Positions 19,576 through 28,191 of a DNA stretch of 33,511 nt are shown here, piece by piece. The translations under genes were made by a program, and so were the position numbers. Source of the stretch: an uncultured Clostridia bacterium (GTDB lineage: Bacteria > Bacillota > Clostridia > TANB77 > CAG-508); assembly GCA_947631185.1 (NCBI GenBank), contig CANRKJ010000027.1, forward strand, positions 1-33,511. Direction: 5' to 3'. The notes below the pieces were generated by a model, which saw only the letters and a program-made list of their open reading frames with translations, was not told the origin of the DNA and made no database searches. Within the stretch, counting starts at the first letter, position 1. Every line of letters begins with the position of its first letter.

Positions 19576-20028
19576 CTAATTTGAATATTTATTATCTTCA
19601 AAAAGATATTTTTTTATTTTTTTCTTCATTGATATTTTAGTTCCAAGTCCTAAAATTGATTCAATATTAAGCTCGTCCATAAAATTTTCCATAATAGCAA
19701 ATCCCATTCCTGAACGTTCTAAATTTCCTTTAGTAGTAAATAAAGGTTCTTTTGCTTTTTCAATATTTTCAATTCCTATTCCATTATCTGATATTTCTAT
19801 TTCAACTTCATTTCCAATTAATTTTCCTTTTACAAAAATCTTTCCCTCTACATTTGGATAAGCATGTATAATAGAATTTGTAACAGCCTCTGATACTGCT
19901 GTTTTTATATCAGATAATTCTTCAATAGTAGGATCTAATTGTGATACAAAACTTGATACAACCGCTCTTGCAAATCCTTCATTAACAGACTTACTTAAAA
20001 ATTCAACTTTCATTTCATTATTATTCAT
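19576..20028 (-). CDS. spoIIAB: Anti-sigma F factor and SpoIIAA kinase
   Basis: SpoIIAB binds and blocks sigma-F, and phosphorylates SpoIIAA on serine. The 150 residues form a GHKL ATPase: N-box with Glu47 and Asn51 in EAVTNSIIHAYP, G1 box DNGIGI at 81-86, ATP lid with TTKGNLERSGMGF and G2 at 107-110. AGAGGTG lies before the start. It is 17 bases after spoIIAA, in the conserved gene order. The C-terminal tail (KKIKKYLFEDNKYSN) is basic. RsbW-type kinases are similar, but the sporulation operon context is decisive. Confidence 0.95.
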   Translation of the reverse strand: MNNNEMKVEFLSKSVNEGFARAVVSSFVSQLDPTIEELSDIKTAVSEAVTNSIIHAYPNVEGKIFVKGKLIGNEVEIEISDNGIGIENIEKAKEPLFTTKGNLERSGMGFAIMENFMDELNIESILGLGTKISMKKKIKKYLFEDNKYSN

Positions 20029-20045
20029 ATATACACCTCTTAAAT

Positions 20046-20384
20046 TTATATAATTTTACTAAAACTTTCATTATATTCTTCTACAATATTCAAAATCTTT
20101 AAAACACCTGAAAGCTCTAAAATTTTTTTTATTTTTTCATTAACATTAATAAGTTCTACTTCACCACCATACATTTTTGTTTTTTTATATCTACCTATTA
20201 AAAATCCTATACCAGCACTATCCATAAATTCTAATTTTTTAAAATCAAAAACAAGTTTTTTAGGCATAAATCTTTGAATTTCGTAATCCACTCTCCTTCT
20301 CAGTTTTTCCTGAGCATAATGATCTAGTTCTTCTGTAATTTGAATAAACAAAATTTTTTCTTCAATAAAATGACTAATATTCAT
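20046..20384 (-). CDS. spoIIAA: Anti-sigma F factor antagonist
   Basis: SpoIIAA releases sigma-F by binding SpoIIAB when it is unphosphorylated. The 112 residues form one STAS domain. Ser56 in FMDSAGIGFLIGRYK is the expected phosphorylation site, which SpoIIAB modifies and SpoIIE dephosphorylates. GGAGG precedes the ATG. It opens the operon spoIIAA-spoIIAB-sigF-spoIID-spoIIQ. A sigma-H promoter would be expected upstream, but I could not identify one with confidence. Confidence 0.94.
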   Translation of the reverse strand: MNISHFIEEKILFIQITEELDHYAQEKLRRRVDYEIQRFMPKKLVFDFKKLEFMDSAGIGFLIGRYKKTKMYGGEVELINVNEKIKKILELSGVLKILNIVEEYNESFSKII

Positions 20385-20665
20385 ACCACATTCCTCCTAT
20401 TATTTATTTGTCATTAGTATAATTATAATAATTTGTAAAAAAACACTTTTTTTGTCTATAAACTTTTTTTTTGAATGACCTTTTTTTGCAAAAGTATAAA
20501 AAAAAAGAGAATATATCTACAAAATTTACAAATATATTCTCATTACATAACTACATTTTTTCAGTTGACGTATTTCCTTATTAACATATTACTTTTGTAT
20601 CAAAAAATTTTTATAAATACTTGATTATAAAATTCTAGATTGTAAACGTTATAAATTGTTAAATA
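20385..20665. other. Intergenic region between spoIIAA and the orphan small gene
   Basis: No supported gene. It contains a minus-strand hairpin terminator (20507-20541). A 66-codon minus-strand frame at 20600-20800 has no ribosome site and an unlikely composition, so it is not counted. The spoIIAA promoter should lie within it. Confidence 0.5.
20507..20541 (-). terminator. Hairpin with T-run on the minus strand
   Basis: Ten-bp arms GAGAATATAT (20507-20516) and ATATATTCTC (20532-20541) flank a 15-base loop. On the minus strand the stem is followed by a run of Ts. It stands upstream of spoIIAA, yet no minus-strand gene ends here, so a small antisense or leader transcript would have to be its source. 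Confidence 0.55.
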
Positions 20666-20694
20666 TTGCATCTTTTCGTAAAATATGCTATAAT
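20666..20694 (+). promoter_or_regulatory. Sigma-A promoter of the 63-residue gene
   Basis: TTGCAT (20666-20671), a 17-base spacer and TATAAT (20689-20694). The transcript would start near 20701 and carry a leader of about 110 bases. Confidence 0.75.
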
Positions 20695-20766
20695 TAAAAA
20701 GTACAAAATTTATTTTTTTGGTCAACCATCGTACTATGGTATGGTGTCGTTCATTTTTTGAGTACA

Positions 20767-20786
20767 CAATGATAGATATATCATTG
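20767..20786 (+). promoter_or_regulatory. Leader hairpin before the 63-residue gene
   Basis: CAATGATA (20767-20774) and TATCATTG (20779-20786) form an 8-bp stem with a GATA loop, about 14 bases before the AAAGGAGG ribosome site. Further upstream the leader holds other short inverted repeats (ACCAT/ATGGT near 20725-20745). It may control translation. Confidence 0.4.
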
Positions 20787-20814
20787 CAAGAAATGGACAA
20801 AGGAGGTGGCTAAC

Positions 20815-21006
20815 ATGAATAGAGATGAAATATTCTATTATTTAGGGCTAATAGTTGGAAAATCAGCCAATGAATTGGGAATGACAATTGAAGAGCTCAT
20901 AGAAATGATGAATCTTTATGCTCCAGGAAACTCCGAAATTGCAAAAGGAGCCCTTGAGGCAGCAATTACTTCCCGTTCAGAACAAAACTCGGAGAACCCT
21001 AAGTAG
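20815..21006 (+). CDS. Small acidic protein of unknown function, 63 residues
   Basis: The start is the ATG at 20815, with AAAGGAGG eight bases upstream; an in-frame GTG at 20806 overlaps that site. A strong promoter, structured leader and terminator surround it, so this is a real single-gene unit. The protein is probably two or three helices (FYYLGLIVGKSANELGMTI, then EELIEMMNLY) and a polar tail (SEQNSENPK). No membrane helix or zinc motif. It faces the opposite way to topA and spoIIAA. I do not recognise a family and give no function. Confidence 0.75.
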   Translation: MNRDEIFYYLGLIVGKSANELGMTIEELIEMMNLYAPGNSEIAKGALEAAITSRSEQNSENPK

Positions 21007-21028
21007 ATTTTTCAACTTAACAAAAAAG

Positions 21029-21055
21029 CTCCGTTACACACTCAGTGTAACGGAG
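21029..21055. terminator. Intrinsic terminator of topA and the 63-residue gene
   Basis: Perfect 11-bp arms (21029-21039 and 21045-21055) surround a 5-base loop. On the minus strand it is followed by CTTTTTT, a good terminator for topA. On the plus strand it follows the stop at 21006 but the U-run is poor. Confidence 0.9.
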
Positions 21056-21069
21056 TTCTCCTATTTATA

Positions 21070-23157
21070 TTACTTGCTATTTTTTTTCTTAGTTACTGTT
21101 TTTTTAGTTGATTTTTTATTTGCAGTCTTCTTTCTGGTTTTTGTTTCTTTTTTTAATTCTTCTATATCATCTGTCTCTGTATATTTTTCTCCAGGTTTTG
21201 GCTTATTCCATGAAATATAATCACATATTACAGGATTATTTTCACATATATAATAATTTCTTCTTTTCTTTGTTTTTCTAACTTGAACAGTAGCACCACA
21301 TTTTGGACAAGGAACATCTATAGTTTCTATAATTGGTTTTGCATTTCTACATTCTGGATAACCAGGACAAGCTAAAAATTTTCCATATTTTCCAATTTTA
21401 TATACCATCATCCTACCACATTTTTCACAAGCGACATCTGATACTTCATCTTCTATTTTTACATGTTCAAGTTCTTTTTCAACTTTTTCAACATTTTCTT
21501 CAAATGGTCCATAAAAATCTCTAATAACTTTTTTCCAGACTACCTTCCCCTCAGCAATCTCATCAAAAGCTTTTTCTATATTTGCTGTAAATTCTACATT
21601 TATTACATCTTTAAAATTTTCTATAAGAAGTTTATTAACTATTCTTCCCAAATCAGTTGGATATATCTGTTTCTGAACTTTCTCTATATATCTTCTTGTT
21701 AGTATAGTTGTAATAGTTGGAGCATAAGTACTAGGTCTTCCTATACCTTTTTCCTCTAAAGTTCTAACTAAACTAGCTTCTGTATATCTTGGAGGTGGTT
21801 CAGTAAAACTTTGTTTTGATTCTATTTTTATTTTTTTAACTTCTTTACCTTCTACTAATTCAGGTATCATTTCAAAATCATCATTTTCCTCTTTGTCTAC
21901 ATCTTCAACATATAAAGTCATAAAACCTTTAAACTTTAAAGTTTGTCCATTTGCTTTAAAATCATAACCATTTGCATTTATTAAAACTGATACTGTATCA
22001 AAAATAGCTGAAGACATTTGGCTAGCAATAAATCTATTATATATAAGTCTATATAATTTATATTGATCAGAGCTCAAACTAGATTTAATAGATTCTGGTG
22101 TAAGTTCTACATAAGTTGGACGAATTGCCTCATGAGCATCTTGGCTATCAGCTTTTGTTTTAAAAAATCTATTTTCATAATATTCTTCACCATAAACAGA
22201 TTCAATATGAACTTTTGCAGCATTTCTTGCCTCATTTGAAATTCTAGTAGAATCTGTTCTCATATAAGTAATTAAACCTGTTTCACCTTTTCCAGGAAGT
22301 TTAACTCCCTCATATAATCCCTGAGCCACTTGCATTGTCTTTTTAATCGAAAAATTTAATTTTCTAGAAGCTTCTTGTTGCATTGTACTTGTGGTAAAAG
22401 GAGGCGCAGGATTTCTCTTCTTTTCTCCTTTTTTTACTTCTTTTACAATATATTTTGCATTTTCTATTTTATCTAAAATAATATCTACATCTTCTTTTGA
22501 ATGAAGTTCTATTTTATTTCCATTTTCACCTACTAATTTTGCTTCAAATTCTGTTTTCTTTTCTGATAAAATAGCTTTTATATTCCAATATTCTTCTGGT
22601 ATAAATTGTTCAATTTCCTCTTCTCTATCAACAACTAACTTAACAGCAACAGATTGGACTCTACCAGCAGATAATCCTCTTTTTACTTTTTTCCATAAAA
22701 CTGGACTAATTTTATATCCCACTATTCTATCTATTGTACGCCTAGCTTGCTGAGCATCTGTTAAATTTAAATCAATTGCTCTTGGATTTTCTATCCCTTT
22801 TTTTACAGCTGATTTTGTTATTTCATTAAAAGTGACTCTACATATACTTTTGGGATCTAATCCTAAAATATATGCCAAATGCCAAGCAATAGCTTCTCCT
22901 TCACGGTCAGGGTCAGTTGCAAGATAGACTTTTTTGGCTTCTTTAGCATCTTTTTTTAAAGAATTTATTAGAGAAGCTTTTCCTCTAATATTTATATATT
23001 GTGGTTCAAAATCATTATCTACATCTATACCTAATTTAGATTTTGGTAAATCTCTTATATGTCCCATTGAAGCTACTACTTTACTCTTACCGCCAAGAAA
23101 CTTTTTTATTGTATTTGCTTTTGCTGGAGACTCAACTATAACCAACTTATCAATCAT
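21070..23157 (-). CDS. topA: DNA topoisomerase I
   Basis: Type IA topoisomerase that relaxes negative supercoils. The start is taken at 23157 (MIDKLVIVESPAKA), six bases after AAAGGAG; the GTG six codons upstream lies in that site. The 695-residue protein has the TOPRIM domain with VESPAKA and ATDPDREGEAIAWHL, active-site Tyr298 in LITYMRTDSTRIS, and TMQQEASRKLNFS. Two C-terminal four-Cys zinc ribbons follow (CEKCGRMMVYKIGKYGKF and CPKCGATVQV...). The tail is very Lys-rich (TKKTVTKKKNSK), as often seen for DNA binding. It has its own promoter at 23198-23226 and a terminator at 21029-21055, so it is probably separate from murG. Confidence 0.97.
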   Translation of the reverse strand: MIDKLVIVESPAKANTIKKFLGGKSKVVASMGHIRDLPKSKLGIDVDNDFEPQYINIRGKASLINSLKKDAKEAKKVYLATDPDREGEAIAWHLAYILGLDPKSICRVTFNEITKSAVKKGIENPRAIDLNLTDAQQARRTIDRIVGYKISPVLWKKVKRGLSAGRVQSVAVKLVVDREEEIEQFIPEEYWNIKAILSEKKTEFEAKLVGENGNKIELHSKEDVDIILDKIENAKYIVKEVKKGEKKRNPAPPFTTSTMQQEASRKLNFSIKKTMQVAQGLYEGVKLPGKGETGLITYMRTDSTRISNEARNAAKVHIESVYGEEYYENRFFKTKADSQDAHEAIRPTYVELTPESIKSSLSSDQYKLYRLIYNRFIASQMSSAIFDTVSVLINANGYDFKANGQTLKFKGFMTLYVEDVDKEENDDFEMIPELVEGKEVKKIKIESKQSFTEPPPRYTEASLVRTLEEKGIGRPSTYAPTITTILTRRYIEKVQKQIYPTDLGRIVNKLLIENFKDVINVEFTANIEKAFDEIAEGKVVWKKVIRDFYGPFEENVEKVEKELEHVKIEDEVSDVACEKCGRMMVYKIGKYGKFLACPGYPECRNAKPIIETIDVPCPKCGATVQVRKTKKRRNYYICENNPVICDYISWNKPKPGEKYTETDDIEELKKETKTRKKTANKKSTKKTVTKKKNSK

Positions 23158-23197
23158 TTGTAACTCCTTTCGCACAGTAATATTATCATTCGAATGT

Positions 23198-23226
23198 ATT
23201 GTAATTCATTATTTTTATTTTGGCAA
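23198..23226 (-). promoter_or_regulatory. Sigma-A promoter of topA
   Basis: On the minus strand, TTGCCA (23226-23221), a 17-base spacer and TACAAT (23203-23198), about 41 bases before the topA start and just beyond the murG stop. Confidence 0.65.
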
Positions 23227-23233
23227 GTATTTT

Positions 23234-24352
23234 TTATTTTGATAATAAATTTTTAATTTCATTATAAATTTTTTCCTCAACATTATGTGGTGCAATTTGA
23301 CCTGCTTTTTCTCCCATTTCAAATAATAAATCTTCATCAGTAATAATATTATTAATTTCATTTGAAAGTACTTCTGAATTTAATTCGTTATTTAAAATAA
23401 TTTTTGCTGCACCTAGTTTTTCTAAAACTCTTGCATTATCTTCTTGTCTATTAGCAGACATACTAGGAAGCGGAATAAAAATTGCAGGTTTTTCTACAAT
23501 AGCTACTTCTGTAATAGTCATTGCGCCACTTCTACAAACCATAAGATCTGCAATATTCATCATTTCTTCCATATTATATATATATGGAACCATCTTTACA
23601 TTAGTAAATGCTCCAATATTCAAATTTCTTTTTTCTAAGTCTTCTTTTATTAAATCAAATTGCTTTGGACCTGTAGCCCAAATAATTTGATAATCTTTGT
23701 TAAGTTTTTTTATAACCAAATCTTCTACTGCTTTATTAATAGTTTGAGCACCTTGACTTCCTCCAAAAATTAGTACTATAGGAAGTAAATTTCTAATTCC
23801 AAGTTCACTCAAAATTTGTTGTTTCCTTTTACTAGATAATTCAACTTTTTTTATTTTTGTTGGAGTACCTGTTAATACTACTTTCTTTGCATTAGAAAGA
23901 TATTCTTTTGTTTCATTAAATCCAATTAGAATTTCATCAGCTTTTTTTGAAAACATTTTTACAGCAATTCCAGGATATGCATTACTTTCATGTAATATTG
24001 TTGGGATTTTTAATTTGTTTGCAGCTCTAAATACAGGTCCACAAATATATCCTCCTGTTCCAATAACAATATCTGGTTTAAAATCCTCTAATATTTTTTT
24101 AGCATCCTTTATGCTTGAAATTGTTTTCATTATATTAGAAATATTTTTTAAAGAAATATCCTTTTTTAATCCATATGCTTCAATATGTTTTAATTTATAT
24201 CCTGCTCTTGGAACCAAATCATTTTCTAATCCTCTATTTGTTCCTACAAATATTATTTCAGAGTTTGGTTCCTTTTCTTTTATCTTATTAGCAATTGCTA
24301 TTCCAGGATTTATATGTCCACCTGTTCCAGCAGCTGAAATAACTACCTTCAT
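23234..24352 (-). CDS. murG: UDP-GlcNAc transferase MurG (lipid II synthesis)
   Basis: MurG adds GlcNAc to lipid I on the inner face of the membrane, making lipid II. The 372 residues have the N-terminal GTGGHINPGIAIA loop, GTGGYICGPV, HESNAYPG and the C-domain IFGGSQGAQTIN with the donor-site CRSGAMTITEVA segment. AGGAGG lies before the ATG. It follows ftsW after 26 bases, the last of murE-mraY-ftsW-murG. Assignment is secure. Confidence 0.97.
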   Translation of the reverse strand: MKVVISAAGTGGHINPGIAIANKIKEKEPNSEIIFVGTNRGLENDLVPRAGYKLKHIEAYGLKKDISLKNISNIMKTISSIKDAKKILEDFKPDIVIGTGGYICGPVFRAANKLKIPTILHESNAYPGIAVKMFSKKADEILIGFNETKEYLSNAKKVVLTGTPTKIKKVELSSKRKQQILSELGIRNLLPIVLIFGGSQGAQTINKAVEDLVIKKLNKDYQIIWATGPKQFDLIKEDLEKRNLNIGAFTNVKMVPYIYNMEEMMNIADLMVCRSGAMTITEVAIVEKPAIFIPLPSMSANRQEDNARVLEKLGAAKIILNNELNSEVLSNEINNIITDEDLLFEMGEKAGQIAPHNVEEKIYNEIKNLLSK

Positions 24353-24378
24353 TTTTTCCTCCTAAATAAAATACTAAC

Positions 24379-25536
24379 CTAGTTCTTTGCAGACCTCGAA
24401 ACATTTAACAAAATTCCTACTGCACACAGATTAGTTAATATAGCTGTACCTCCATAACTAAAAAATGGAAGTGGCATTCCTGTTACAGGTATTGTTCCAG
24501 TTACAACAGCTATATTAATTATTGCTTGTAGTCCAATTAAAGTCACTATACCTATTACTATAAGAGTACCAAAATTATCTCTTGCTTTTAAAGCTATAAC
24601 AATACCTCTCCATATAAATAATGCAAATAAAACTATAACTAACATACAACCAAAGAATCCTAATTCCTCTGCTAAAACAGCAAAAATAAAATCGTTTTGT
24701 GGCTCAGGTAAATATAAATATTTTTGCTTACTTTCTCCTAAACCTACTCCGAAAATTCCTCCTGAACCAATAGCATATAAACTATTTATTATCTGCCACC
24801 CTTCATCTGTAGGATATTCAAAGGGATTTAACCATGTTTTAATTCTAGTTGCTCTAAATCCCTCCCCATCCTCTGATGAAGAAGCTCCCATTTTATATCC
24901 TAAATATCCTAACAAAAATGGTGCAACCATCCCAGCTGTTATAATAAAATTTTTTATAGTAGTCCCTGCAACAAACATTTGAACCACTGTAACTATGCAT
25001 ATAATAAGTGTAGCACTAAAATGGTTTTGTAATACATAAATTGAAAATATAATAGGCAGAAGTAAAGCCAGTGGAACCCAACACCCATATCCTAAAGTTT
25101 TTATTTTTCCGTTTTCTTGAAAGTCAGATAGCAATGCTGCAAAAAATATTATAAAAGATAATTTTGAAACTTCTGAAGGTTGAAAATTGAAACCTGCAAT
25201 ATTTATCCATCTTTTTGCTCCATTTGATTCCATACCTGCAAACTTTACAGAAATAAGTAATATAATACTTACTATGTAAAAAACCCACTTAAATTTTCTA
25301 TAATTATTATAGTCAAATCTAGATAATGCAAACATTCCTATAATTCCAGCCACAGCAGCTATTGCCTGTTTATTTAAATATTTATAACTATTCCCATATT
25401 CAGAAAGTGACGATGGTGAACTTGCAGATAATACCATTATTAATCCCATCGCTACTAAAAGCATTGTAACAACTAATAAAATAAAATCACCAGATCCTCT
25501 TGTTAAAAGACCTATTTTTTTATCCTTTTGTGCCAT
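24379..25536 (-). CDS. ftsW: SEDS peptidoglycan glycosyltransferase, FtsW/SpoVE
   Basis: A polytopic SEDS-family protein of 385 residues with about ten membrane helices, which polymerises lipid II into glycan strands together with a class B PBP. Conserved loops are MVLSASSPSS, AKRWINIAGFNFQPSEVSKL and the LPEPQNDFIFAVLAEELG segment typical of the family. Position between mraY and murG is that of ftsW or the sporulation form spoVE in Clostridia; sequence alone does not separate them. If it is SpoVE, its partner SpoVD would be the PBP that appears split at 28621. GAGGT precedes the ATG. murD, often present before it, is missing. Confidence 0.93.
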   Translation of the reverse strand: MAQKDKKIGLLTRGSGDFILLVVTMLLVAMGLIMVLSASSPSSLSEYGNSYKYLNKQAIAAVAGIIGMFALSRFDYNNYRKFKWVFYIVSIILLISVKFAGMESNGAKRWINIAGFNFQPSEVSKLSFIIFFAALLSDFQENGKIKTLGYGCWVPLALLLPIIFSIYVLQNHFSATLIICIVTVVQMFVAGTTIKNFIITAGMVAPFLLGYLGYKMGASSSEDGEGFRATRIKTWLNPFEYPTDEGWQIINSLYAIGSGGIFGVGLGESKQKYLYLPEPQNDFIFAVLAEELGFFGCMLVIVLFALFIWRGIVIALKARDNFGTLIVIGIVTLIGLQAIINIAVVTGTIPVTGMPLPFFSYGGTAILTNLCAVGILLNVSRSAKN

Positions 25537-25560
25537 TTTATTTACCTCACTAATTTTAGT

Positions 25561-26526
25561 TTAAATCATTAAAATTCCTAAAACTGAAGCCACCAATGTT
25601 ATAACAGACCAAACTACAACAATTTTGTTCTCTCTCCACCCAGAAAGCTCAAAATGGTGATGTAATGGAGTCATTTTAAAAATTCTTTTACCTCTATATT
25701 TTCCACTCCAAACTTGTAATATAACTGATAATGTTTCAATTACAGAAACAATTGCCATTACCAAAAGAAGAAGTGGCATTTTTACATATATAGCAACACT
25801 AGATAATGCTCCTCCTAATAAAAGTGAACCTGTATCTCCCATAAAAACTTTTGCCTTATGAAAATTATATATTAAAAAACCTAAACAAGTTCCTGCAATA
25901 ATTGCAGAAAAAATTGATACTTCAGGGCAACCTAATTTTAAACATATTATTGAAAAAGCTGTACTTATAATAGCCACAACACTTCCACATAATCCATCAA
26001 CACCATCTGTTAAATTAATTGCATTTGTAGTGGCAAGCATTACTAAAATTATAAATGGAATATAAATAAAAACAGGAAGAGAAATATATTGTTTTATAAT
26101 AGGAATAAAAATTTCATTATTTAAATTTCCGTAATTTTGTAAAAACACAGTATAAATCGTTGCAACTACAAGCAATCCCAACATTTTTAATTTTGGATTT
26201 AATCCATCTGTATTTTTTAAAACAACTTTTTTATAATCATCTATAAATCCTACTAATCCAAATCCAATTGTAGCTAAAGCAATAGGAATGATAATCTTTG
26301 CTTTTTCTAAATTTACGAAACCAGAAATTCCAACAATAATAATTAATGCAATTATCATAATTATTCCTCCCATTGTAGGAGTTCCTTGCTTTCTTAAATG
26401 ACTTCTGGGTCCGTCTAATCTTTCACTTTGACCAACTTTTAATTTTTTTAACATAGGAATAATGTATTTTCCTAAAATGGCTGTAATAACAAATGTTATT
26501 CCTAGATAAATAATTGATTCTACCAT
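25561..26526 (-). CDS. mraY: Phospho-N-acetylmuramoyl-pentapeptide transferase (lipid I synthesis)
   Basis: MraY moves phospho-MurNAc-pentapeptide to undecaprenyl phosphate, forming lipid I. The 321-residue membrane protein has PTMGG near residue 50, TNAINLTDGVDGLC with catalytic Asp residues in loop 3, KVFMGDTGSLLLGG and the C-terminal MTPLHHHFE. The start codon lies immediately after the murE stop codon, and AAAGGAG is inside the end of murE, so they are translationally linked. Helix count by eye is about ten. Confidence 0.97.
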   Translation of the reverse strand: MVESIIYLGITFVITAILGKYIIPMLKKLKVGQSERLDGPRSHLRKQGTPTMGGIIMIIALIIIVGISGFVNLEKAKIIIPIALATIGFGLVGFIDDYKKVVLKNTDGLNPKLKMLGLLVVATIYTVFLQNYGNLNNEIFIPIIKQYISLPVFIYIPFIILVMLATTNAINLTDGVDGLCGSVVAIISTAFSIICLKLGCPEVSIFSAIIAGTCLGFLIYNFHKAKVFMGDTGSLLLGGALSSVAIYVKMPLLLLVMAIVSVIETLSVILQVWSGKYRGKRIFKMTPLHHHFELSGWRENKIVVVWSVITLVASVLGILMI

Positions 26527-28011
26527 TTATATCTCCTTTATTTTTTTTTCGCTAATAAACTGTTTAACAATTTTTCTTTCATCAAATGGAATTTTTTCTC
26601 CATTTATTTCTTGAGTAGTTTCATGTCCCTTTCCAGCTAAAACTATCATATCTCTTTTATTAAGCATTCTAATTGCTTCTTTTATAGCATCTTTTCTATC
26701 TTCAATAATTTTATATTTTCCTTTTGTTTTCTTTATTCCTTCTTCTATCTGAGATATTATTTCAGAAGGATTTTCTGTACGAGGATTATCAGAAGTTATT
26801 ATAGAAAAATCAGCTATTCTTCCTGCTACTTCTCCCATAAGAGGTCTCTTTTCTTTATCTCTGTCTCCACCACATCCAAATACACATATTACTCTTCCTT
26901 TTGTATATGATTTAACTGCTTGTAATATTCCGCTTAAACTTTCTGGTGTGTGAGCATAATCTATCATAATTGCTAATTCTTTATCATTAGGAACTAATTC
27001 ACTTCTACCTGGTACAGTAATTGTTTCTAAAGCTTCTTTTATATTATCAACTGTTGCTCCAAATTTTAAAGCTACAGATATAGCTGCCATACTATTATAT
27101 ACACTAAATCTTCCTGGAATATTTACTTTTATTCTTTCATTTCTATTTTCAATCTTTACTTTATAATCCACACTTACATTTGTAATAGTTATATCTTTAG
27201 CTAAAATATCTGCACTATTATCAATTCCAAAAGTTTTAAATTCACAATTATTTGCTAATCTCATGATTTTAGTAGCTTTAAAATCATCAACATTTACAAA
27301 TCCTTGTTTACACATCTCAAATAATCTCATTTTAGAATTAAAATAATCATCAACATCACTATGTTCTTTTAAACTTATATGATCCTTAAAGAAATTTGTA
27401 AAAATTGCAATATCAAAATATGATCCATCTACTCTGTGATATTTTAGGCTTTGTGATGATACCTCCATAACTACAACATCCATTTTCTTTTCTGCCATTT
27501 TGCTAAACAATTCTTGAAGTTCAATACTACCTGGAGTAGTTCTTTGACTATATCCTAAACATTCATCTCCTATATAATTTGCTACAGTTCCAATAAGTCC
27601 AACTTTTTTACCTGCCTTTTCTAAAATAGATTTTATCATAAAAGTAGTTGTAGTTTTTCCTTTTGTACCTGTTACACCTATTAGTTTAAAATTCCTAGAC
27701 GGATTATTATAAAAATTACAAGCTACTAATGCTAAAACTTTTCTAGTATCTTCAACCACTATAGCTGTAACATTACTAGGAATATGTATTTGTTTTAAAT
27801 TAGCTTTTATATCAACTATAACAGCCTTGGCTCCATTTTTAATAGCTTCATTAACATATTCATGACCATCAAAATCAAACCCCTTTATAGCTACAAACAA
27901 GCATCCTTCTACTACATTTCTAGAATCATCTATTACTTTAGTTATATCAATATCTAAATCACCTTTTGATTTAAAATTTTCTAAACCAGTTAAAATTTTT
28001 CTAAGTTCCAT
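26527..28011 (-). CDS. murE: UDP-MurNAc-tripeptide synthetase MurE, meso-DAP type
   Basis: MurE adds the third residue of the peptidoglycan stem peptide. ATP loop GTKGKTTTTF, then the Mur ligase central and C-terminal domains. The specificity motif is DNPR, in TSDNPRTENPSEI, which is the form that selects meso-diaminopimelate rather than lysine. The start is taken at 28011, with GGAGG five bases upstream (494 residues); alternatives lie at 28014 and 28023. A promoter precedes it at 28045-28073. The usual upstream neighbour is a class B PBP (spoVD); here a DUF805 gene intervenes and only the end of such a PBP remains. murF, which often follows, is absent. Confidence 0.97.
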   Translation of the reverse strand: MELRKILTGLENFKSKGDLDIDITKVIDDSRNVVEGCLFVAIKGFDFDGHEYVNEAIKNGAKAVIVDIKANLKQIHIPSNVTAIVVEDTRKVLALVACNFYNNPSRNFKLIGVTGTKGKTTTTFMIKSILEKAGKKVGLIGTVANYIGDECLGYSQRTTPGSIELQELFSKMAEKKMDVVVMEVSSQSLKYHRVDGSYFDIAIFTNFFKDHISLKEHSDVDDYFNSKMRLFEMCKQGFVNVDDFKATKIMRLANNCEFKTFGIDNSADILAKDITITNVSVDYKVKIENRNERIKVNIPGRFSVYNSMAAISVALKFGATVDNIKEALETITVPGRSELVPNDKELAIMIDYAHTPESLSGILQAVKSYTKGRVICVFGCGGDRDKEKRPLMGEVAGRIADFSIITSDNPRTENPSEIISQIEEGIKKTKGKYKIIEDRKDAIKEAIRMLNKRDMIVLAGKGHETTQEINGEKIPFDERKIVKQFISEKKIKEI

Positions 28012-28044
28012 CATAACCTCCAAAAGACATTAATTTACTAATTT

Positions 28045-28073
28045 ATTATATAGTAATTTTTTTATTTTGTACA
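28045..28073 (-). promoter_or_regulatory. Sigma-A promoter of the murE operon
   Basis: On the minus strand, TGTACA (28073-28068), a 17-base spacer and TATAAT (28050-28045), about 34 bases before the murE start. With the terminator at 28153-28191 it makes murE-mraY-ftsW-murG independent of upstream transcription. Confidence 0.6.
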
Positions 28074-28152
28074 GTAAAAAAAAAAATTTTACTAAACATA
28101 AATATATCTATAAAATAAATATATTCAGATTTATAAAAATTATTAAAAATAA

Positions 28153-28191
28153 AAAAAACATAATGAGAAATAATTTCTCATTATGTTTTTT
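28153..28191. terminator. Bidirectional intrinsic terminator after the DUF805 gene
   Basis: A long stem (28153-28170 with 28174-28191; core ACATAATGAGAAA and complement) with a 3-base loop and A/T runs on both sides. It overlaps the DUF805 stop codon by two bases. Confidence 0.9.

Noticed and set aside
20600..20800. 66-codon minus-strand frame upstream of spoIIAA
   Set aside because: No ribosome site, Tyr/Ile/Phe-rich composition of AT-rich noncoding DNA, and it overlaps the promoter and leader of the 63-residue plus-strand gene.
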